A DNA stretch of 39,003 nucleotides. Origin: Candidatus Cloacimonadota bacterium. Lineage in GTDB: Bacteria > Cloacimonadota > Cloacimonadia > JGIOTU-2. Below the pieces are notes generated by a model, which worked only from the letters and a program-made list of their open reading frames with translations, did not search any database and was not told the origin of the DNA. Every line of letters starts with the position of its first letter. The first letter of the stretch is position 1. The stretch spans positions 1 to 39,003 of the forward strand of contig JACNJR010000041.1 in NCBI GenBank assembly GCA_014382495.1, in the 5' to 3' direction. Both the position numbers and the translations under genes were made by a program. This document shows positions 34,046-39,003 of this stretch, in pieces.

Positions 34046-35758
34046 TTATGTTATTTGCCTAAGTGCTTGTGCAATATTTAGTGAATTATCACCGATGTGT
34101 TCGTAATATCTCAAAAAATCTATGTAAAGCAATTCAGTTTGAACATTTGCACCTTTTTGCAGACGCTTTCTGGCACCTTTTTTGTATTTTGCTCTGCATT
34201 TATCAATCTCTTTTTCTGATTCAATCGCATACTTGAAATCCTTCTTGTGCAGATGTTCGCCCAAATGTTCTTGGTAAAATTTTATACAGTCAACAATTAA
34301 TTTTGAGAAGTTTTGAATTTCAGATAATGCAGTTTTATGTAAAATTATTTTCTTATTATATTTTCTCTGAGCAAGTAATATAAGGCGATAAATGCTATCG
34401 CCTACACTTTCTAATTCGTGAACTATGCGCATCATTGCATTCAAATTATTTATCTCTGTGTCACTTAATTCTTCCTTTGAGCATTCTGCAAGATATTTGG
34501 AAATTTCTATCTGCATTTGGTCCGTTAATTCTTCCAAATCTTTCACCTCTCTTATTTTGTTATCCATTTTTTTATCTGGATTTGAAAATACTTTTAGGAA
34601 GATATTGAACATTTTTTCTGTAACTTCCGCCATCTTAGTAACTTCTCTTTTTGCTTCGAGAATATTTATTTGAGTCGTATCTTGTAATCCTGTCGAAATG
34701 TATTTTAGTTTATATTCTTTTTTTGAGATATCTCCCTTTTTGGGCTTAACTAATTTTTCTACAGCTTTCGCAAAATATTTTACGAAACCGATACAAACAG
34801 CTGTATTAATTAGATTGAAAACTGTATGAAAAAGTGAGAGATTCAGTGGGAAATTTATACTTTTTGTCGGATTCCAACCCAAGAGAGCTAATTTGTAAAT
34901 AATTCCATTTTCTGCAGTAAATAGTTTGAATAGAAATCCCATCCAGATAACGCCAAAAATATTGAATAAAAAATGTGCTCGTGCTGTTCGGCGTGCATTT
35001 ACATTTGCTCCCAAAGAAGCCAAATATGCCGTGACAGTTGTTCCAATATTTTCTCCAAGTACCATTGCAGCAGCGTTTTCAAAATTTATCCAACCAAAAA
35101 ATGCCATCGTTATTGTTATCGCCATAGAGGCACTTGATGATTGTATCACAATTGTCAGAATTGTTCCAACTGCAATAAATAGAAAAAAGGACAATGGATA
35201 TGTCAAATCATTGTAATTTTGGATAAATGATAGAACTGCTGGATTATTTGTGTCGATGTGTGGAACCGAACTTTTTAGAAACATCAGACCCAAAAAGAGA
35301 AGTCCAAAACCGATAAGAATTTCGCCGAAATCGCGTCGTTTCTTTACTTTTGAAAACAGAAAAGGTAGACCAAACCCAACGACGGGAAGTGCAATTGCAG
35401 TAATTTTGAATTTGAAACCAATTACAGAAATTATCCAAGCCGTTATTGTTGTGCCGATATTTGCACCCATTATCACACCAATTGCTTGAGTAAGATTCAG
35501 CAAAGATGCGTTGACAAAACTCACCAACATTACTGTTGTTGCAGACGAAGATTGGATAAAAGAAGTTACCAAAAAACCGGTAAAAACTGCGGCGAAGCGA
35601 TTGCTTGTCATATAGTTTAGAATGTTTTGCAATTTGTTGCCAGCTGCTTTTTGAAGTCCATCGCTCATTACTCGCATTCCATAAAGAAATAGACCGAGCG
35701 AACCTAATATCCTAAAAATTATCGGAAGTGCGTTCCAAAAATTAATGATAAAATTCAC
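34046..35758 (-). CDS. Na+/Pi-cotransporter family protein with a PhoU-like C-terminal domain
   Basis: The 570-residue protein has the two inverted NptA-type repeats: GSLGLFLYGMRVMSDGLQKAAG, then TSFIQSSSATTVMLVSF with GVIMGANIGTTITAW, and in the second half IVIQSSSASMAITI with LGENIGTTVTAYLAS. The paired QSSS motifs are the hallmark of sodium-phosphate cotransporters. About residues 350-570 form a soluble helical PhoU-like domain with possible regulatory function. The start codon is GTG with no strong SD, 4 bp after the nucleotidyltransferase-like gene stop, so translation may be coupled. Phosphate uptake is the family expectation; related bacterial proteins may carry other anions. Confidence 0.9.
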   Translation of the reverse strand: MNFIINFWNALPIIFRILGSLGLFLYGMRVMSDGLQKAAGNKLQNILNYMTSNRFAAVFTGFLVTSFIQSSSATTVMLVSFVNASLLNLTQAIGVIMGANIGTTITAWIISVIGFKFKITAIALPVVGFGLPFLFSKVKKRRDFGEILIGFGLLFLGLMFLKSSVPHIDTNNPAVLSFIQNYNDLTYPLSFFLFIAVGTILTIVIQSSSASMAITITMAFFGWINFENAAAMVLGENIGTTVTAYLASLGANVNARRTARAHFLFNIFGVIWMGFLFKLFTAENGIIYKLALLGWNPTKSINFPLNLSLFHTVFNLINTAVCIGFVKYFAKAVEKLVKPKKGDISKKEYKLKYISTGLQDTTQINILEAKREVTKMAEVTEKMFNIFLKVFSNPDKKMDNKIREVKDLEELTDQMQIEISKYLAECSKEELSDTEINNLNAMMRIVHELESVGDSIYRLILLAQRKYNKKIILHKTALSEIQNFSKLIVDCIKFYQEHLGEHLHKKDFKYAIESEKEIDKCRAKYKKGARKRLQKGANVQTELLYIDFLRYYEHIGDNSLNIAQALRQIT

Positions 35759-35762
35759 AATT

Positions 35763-36500
35763 TTATTTGGTTATAATACTTTCAAGTTTGTCAACGATTT
35801 CAGAAAGTTTATCAATTGTTTGAATATATCTTTCAAAAAAATCCACAAACTGCTGTTTCTTCATCTTGATTTTCTTATTTTTGATATCAAGCGCTTGCAG
35901 AAATACAGAAAAATCGATTTGGAGAAGTTCTGCAATTTTCCGAATGATATCGATATTTTGCGATGGAACCGATTCATTTTTTATGACAAGAATTGCCTTC
36001 ATAACAGGAATAAAACTTAAAAGTGAAGTTGAAACCAAATTTTGCATAAATTTAATATTGCCAACATTTTCCAGAAAAGCTAATCTGAGAAGAAGAAGTT
36101 TCCCTTTCAATTCTCTTTCTGCTTGCAAACGCAGATGTTCTGAATTGATTTTCAGATTCTCAAAACAATCTTCACCATAAATTTTTTTATGATTTACCTT
36201 GATATTCAGAAATTCGATTGGAAATGTGTCGAGTGAATTTTCAATATACTCTTTTGTGAGAAAGAGTGGCACAGTAACACGCTTTTTTTGAAATTTTTTG
36301 ATGACATTTTTAGCAGAAATTAGTGTGTCAAGTTTTGAATCCTCCAAAATTATTGCGAGATTAATGTCTGAAGTTTTTGGATTGAAATCTTCTGTAACAA
36401 CACTTCCATACAGACAAATTGAAATAAGTTTTTCGCCAAATTTTTTTTCATATTCTCTAATAATTTCTGAGAAAAGTTTGTTTTTATCTTTAATTTTCAT
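35763..36500 (-). CDS. Nucleotidyltransferase-like protein with an incomplete catalytic triad
   Basis: In this 245-residue protein the N-terminal half has the polymerase-beta-type pattern LYGSVVTEDFNPKTSDINLAIIL, where the Gly-Ser is present but the expected D-x-D reads D-x-N. The third acidic position is probably the Glu in FPIEFLNIKV. The second half is helical (a possible HEPN- or KNT-like bundle). Proteins of this type are common and mostly uncharacterised; the altered triad suggests weak, altered or lost transferase activity. It begins 12 bp after glyQ with an AAGGA site and ends 4 bp before the transporter gene. It could be a sensor or a protein modifier; I cannot choose. Confidence 0.75.
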   Translation of the reverse strand: MKIKDKNKLFSEIIREYEKKFGEKLISICLYGSVVTEDFNPKTSDINLAIILEDSKLDTLISAKNVIKKFQKKRVTVPLFLTKEYIENSLDTFPIEFLNIKVNHKKIYGEDCFENLKINSEHLRLQAERELKGKLLLLRLAFLENVGNIKFMQNLVSTSLLSFIPVMKAILVIKNESVPSQNIDIIRKIAELLQIDFSVFLQALDIKNKKIKMKKQQFVDFFERYIQTIDKLSEIVDKLESIITK

Positions 36501-36512
36501 AATTATTTTCCT

Positions 36513-37364
36513 TCAATTTCCAAGAAACGCTTTTGCGCATTTTTTCGCCAGATCTCTTATTCTTTTGATATAAATTGCTCTTTCGGTCACAGAAATTGCA
36601 CCACGCGCATCTAACAAATTAAAAATATGAGAACACTTCAGAAGATATTCATAACCTGGGTAAATCAGTTCGCTTTTTATCTGATTTTCTGACTCATTTT
36701 CGAATTTATCAAAATCATCAAAAAGCATTTTGCGATTTGCCGTGCTGAAATTAAATTCGGAAAATTCCTTCTCTTGTTGCGTATAAATTTTTCCGTATGA
36801 AATTTTTTCATTCCACGCAATCTTCTTAAAATCATCGACCTGCTGAATGTACATTGCGAGACGCTCAAGTCCATAAGTCAATTCCACCGGAATAGATTTC
36901 AGCTCGATTCCAGCCATCTGCTGAAAATATGTGAATTGTGAAATCTCCATTCCATCAAGCCAAACTTCCCAGCCAAGTCCAGACGCACCAAGTGTTGGCG
37001 ATTCCCAATCATCTTCCACAAAACGGATATCGTGATTTTTTATCGGAGTGCCAATCGCTTCCAAACTTTTCAGATATAATTCTTGAATATTGTCGGGAGA
37101 AGGTTTTATCACAACTTGGAATTGATAATATTTTTGCAGCCGATTTGGGTTTTCTCCATATCTTCCATCTTTGGGACGGCGCGATGGTTGCACATACGCA
37201 ATTTTCATCGGTTGGTCTGATATTGAGCCAAAAAAAGTTTCAGGATGAAAAGTTCCTGCACCCATTTCCATATCATACGGCTGGTGAATAATGCATCCAT
37301 TTTCAGCCCAGAATTTTTGGAGATTAAAAATGATTTGTTGGAAAGTTAATTTCTTATTCATCAT
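36513..37364 (-). CDS. glyQ: Glycyl-tRNA synthetase alpha subunit
   Basis: GlyQ is the catalytic alpha subunit of the bacterial-type alpha2beta2 glycyl-tRNA synthetase. The sequence is diagnostic: [58 protein letters not shown], the motif region [26 protein letters not shown] and [15 protein letters not shown]. The length of 283-287 is a little below the usual roughly 300. The track's start is a TTG at 37376; I prefer the ATG at 37364 (or the next one at 37361), which lies inside the end of the upstream TPR gene (ATGATGAATAA), giving overlap and probable coupling. The usual partner glyS does not follow; a nucleotidyltransferase-like gene does. Confidence 0.95.
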   Translation of the reverse strand: MMNKKLTFQQIIFNLQKFWAENGCIIHQPYDMEMGAGTFHPETFFGSISDQPMKIAYVQPSRRPKDGRYGENPNRLQKYYQFQVVIKPSPDNIQELYLKSLEAIGTPIKNHDIRFVEDDWESPTLGASGLGWEVWLDGMEISQFTYFQQMAGIELKSIPVELTYGLERLAMYIQQVDDFKKIAWNEKISYGKIYTQQEKEFSEFNFSTANRKMLFDDFDKFENESENQIKSELIYPGYEYLLKCSHIFNLLDARGAISVTERAIYIKRIRDLAKKCAKAFLGN

Positions 37365-38979
37365 AAAATTTGTCAAATTTTGTCTCTTCGATGAGAAGAT
37401 TGACGGTTGATATTTTCTCTTTCAATTTCTCTTTCATAAAAAAATCTGTCATCATCAAATTCGCTTTGGAATAATATTCCTTCGCAGCGACAAAATACGA
37501 TTGAGATTTCTTCTTATGAAATCCACGCAATTTGTTATTCTCACCATATTCGCTACTTAAATCAGGATTTTTTGCTTTCTCATCATAATCCACAAATTTC
37601 CGATAATGAATGTAACCACATTCGTTATCGATTTCGCCCAGAAGGAGATAGGCTTCTGGTTCGTCTGGTGCGATTTCGGCAGATTTCTTTGCATTTGAAA
37701 CTGCCTTTTCATAATTTTTCATCTGACGGTAAACATCAGATATTCTGTTGTATCCAATTGCGGAATTTGGAGCAAGATTGATGAATTTTCTCAATGCATT
37801 CAATGCTTTCTCGAAATTTTCTTGTGTTGTATATGCTGCTGCTAAATTGAGAAAAGATGAAGCTTTTGTGGAATCTTTTTTGATAATTTCCAAATTTTGT
37901 TGAATACATTCTTCGAGCCGACCAGTTTTCTGATAGGCAATAGCGAGTTTCTTTTCCACATCTTTTTCATTAATTTCTGAGTTCAAAAATGTTTTTAAAT
38001 AGTGAATCGCTTCATCAAAGCTATCATTTTCAAAATATAATAATCCGATATTTTTGCAAGCTTCCATACAGGTTGAATCTTGCTTAATTGCTGATTGATA
38101 CGCATCAATTGCACATTCAATGTTCTCTTGGATTTTATAAATCTCTCCAACTTCATTCCAATAATCAATCTTTTCCGGAACGATTTCAGTTAATAGAATA
38201 TAATTTTCCAGAGCCATTTCATAATCCTCATTTATTTTGTAAGACCACGCCAATCCTTCAAGCGCTTCCAAATATTCGGGGTCAATTTCCAGTGCGTCTT
38301 GATAGTATGAAATTGCAGTTTCATAATCTTCTTCAACTGCCGAAATATACGCAAGATATGTGTATGCCGTCTTCTCATTTGGATTAATTTTTAGCAGATT
38401 TAGAAATGCACTTTTCGCATCAGCATATTGTTCTGCTGTAAAAAAATTCAGCGCAATATCCTTTGCTTTTTCCTCAGCAAATTTTTTCAATTCAAGCGCT
38501 TTATTCAAAATCGATGTAACTGCTTCAGCTCTTTTTTCGGTCTTCTTCTCAACTTGCTTCCTTTCGAATTTGATATCTTCAGTTTGCGTATCCAAAATAA
38601 AGAAATTCACATTAAAAAGCGTTCTATCAATTTGAGAAACCTCTCCCCAAATGCTAATATCTGCATTCACTTTCTCGGCAAGATTTAATACAATTGCCGG
38701 ATCTAATTTTTCCAATTTTGTCCTTTTCAGTACATTTTTTATCTCTATTGAATTGATGATTTCAATCTGCGGAATACCTTCAGCAACTTTTTGAAAATCA
38801 TCTGGAAGGTATTTATTGCTCATACTACGACTTTTGAGGTCAAGATAATGAAACCCCCAAACTGCTATTTTAATTGTATTGGTTGTGCTTTTTTCGGCAA
38901 CTGCATTTTGGCTACAACATAAAAGTTGCAATATGACAAAAATCATAACGAACTTTGTAAAAATTCTTCTTTTTTTCAT
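37354..38979 (-). CDS. TPR lipoprotein with a CsgG/TolB-N-like N-terminal domain
   Basis: The 541-residue protein has a signal ending QLLCC (Cys21 or Cys22 as lipid site), so probably a lipoprotein. Residues about 35-160 ([12 protein letters not shown] ... [40 protein letters not shown]) resemble the nucleotide-binding-fold-like domains of CsgG, FlgO and TolB-N families that precede TPRs in many envelope proteins. From about 175 to 465 there are eight or so 34-residue TPRs ([30 protein letters not shown] and so on). The last 75 residues are helical and charged. A strong AAGGAG site precedes the ATG. It overlaps the glyQ start by a few codons. An envelope scaffold role is inferred; no enzymatic motif is seen. 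Confidence 0.85.
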   Translation of the reverse strand: MKKRRIFTKFVMIFVILQLLCCSQNAVAEKSTTNTIKIAVWGFHYLDLKSRSMSNKYLPDDFQKVAEGIPQIEIINSIEIKNVLKRTKLEKLDPAIVLNLAEKVNADISIWGEVSQIDRTLFNVNFFILDTQTEDIKFERKQVEKKTEKRAEAVTSILNKALELKKFAEEKAKDIALNFFTAEQYADAKSAFLNLLKINPNEKTAYTYLAYISAVEEDYETAISYYQDALEIDPEYLEALEGLAWSYKINEDYEMALENYILLTEIVPEKIDYWNEVGEIYKIQENIECAIDAYQSAIKQDSTCMEACKNIGLLYFENDSFDEAIHYLKTFLNSEINEKDVEKKLAIAYQKTGRLEECIQQNLEIIKKDSTKASSFLNLAAAYTTQENFEKALNALRKFINLAPNSAIGYNRISDVYRQMKNYEKAVSNAKKSAEIAPDEPEAYLLLGEIDNECGYIHYRKFVDYDEKAKNPDLSSEYGENNKLRGFHKKKSQSYFVAAKEYYSKANLMMTDFFMKEKLKEKISTVNLLIEETKFDKFYDE

Positions 38980-39003
38980 TACTTCTCCTTTTTGGTCAAA
39001 ATT

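Overview
The window is strongly A+T-rich chromosomal DNA from an uncultured-type Gram-negative bacterium. Lipoprotein signals, outer-membrane barrels of the PorV type, chains of carboxypeptidase-regulatory-like domains and C-terminal FlgD/type A sorting-like domains point to the Fibrobacteres-Chlorobi-Bacteroidetes (FCB) group. Cloacimonadota or a close relative is the best guess, but that is inference from protein style; no rRNA or other phylogenetic marker was compared. There are no phage genes, insertion sequences or CRISPR arrays, and no gap over 300 bp between genes.

Left end (1-7.7 kb): the 3' end of a secreted protein with a sorting-like domain is on the plus strand. On the minus strand follow a MATE exporter, a monocistronic cold-shock gene with a clear terminator, then (after a plus-strand tRNA-Lys(CTT)) a secreted DNase I-fold nuclease and a hypA plus Mrp/MinD-type ATPase pair. 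The pair looks like the Thermococcales-type HypA/HypB nickel-insertion system. A plus-strand island then carries an unknown lipoprotein, an OsmC-like protein, a stand-alone response regulator and an unknown 109-residue protein, ending in a bidirectional hairpin shared with the uvrC stop.

Right part (7.7-39 kb): everything is on the minus strand. In transcription order it runs: a TPR lipoprotein, glyQ (no glyS nearby), a nucleotidyltransferase-like protein, a Na/Pi-cotransporter-like protein, a PHP phosphoesterase, a metallo-beta-lactamase-fold hydrolase, a SurA-like periplasmic protein, tRNA-Phe, pdxA and rnhB. Next comes a five-gene surface block behind its own candidate promoter, then murJ and uvrC.

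The surface block (11.2-28.6 kb) is the most striking part. It encodes a strand-rich lipoprotein with three 17-residue tandem repeats, a fusion of about 17 kinesin-light-chain-type TPRs to an outer-membrane barrel, a second barrel, a 2902-residue protein with about 22 carboxypeptidase-regulatory-like domains and a C-terminal sorting-like domain, and a third, PorV-like barrel. The three barrel proteins share an N-P-A-x-L signature near the start of the barrel. Tight spacing, a stop/start overlap and weak internal ribosome sites suggest one co-translated unit. I infer a dedicated outer-membrane export or display apparatus for the giant protein; no named system matches it.
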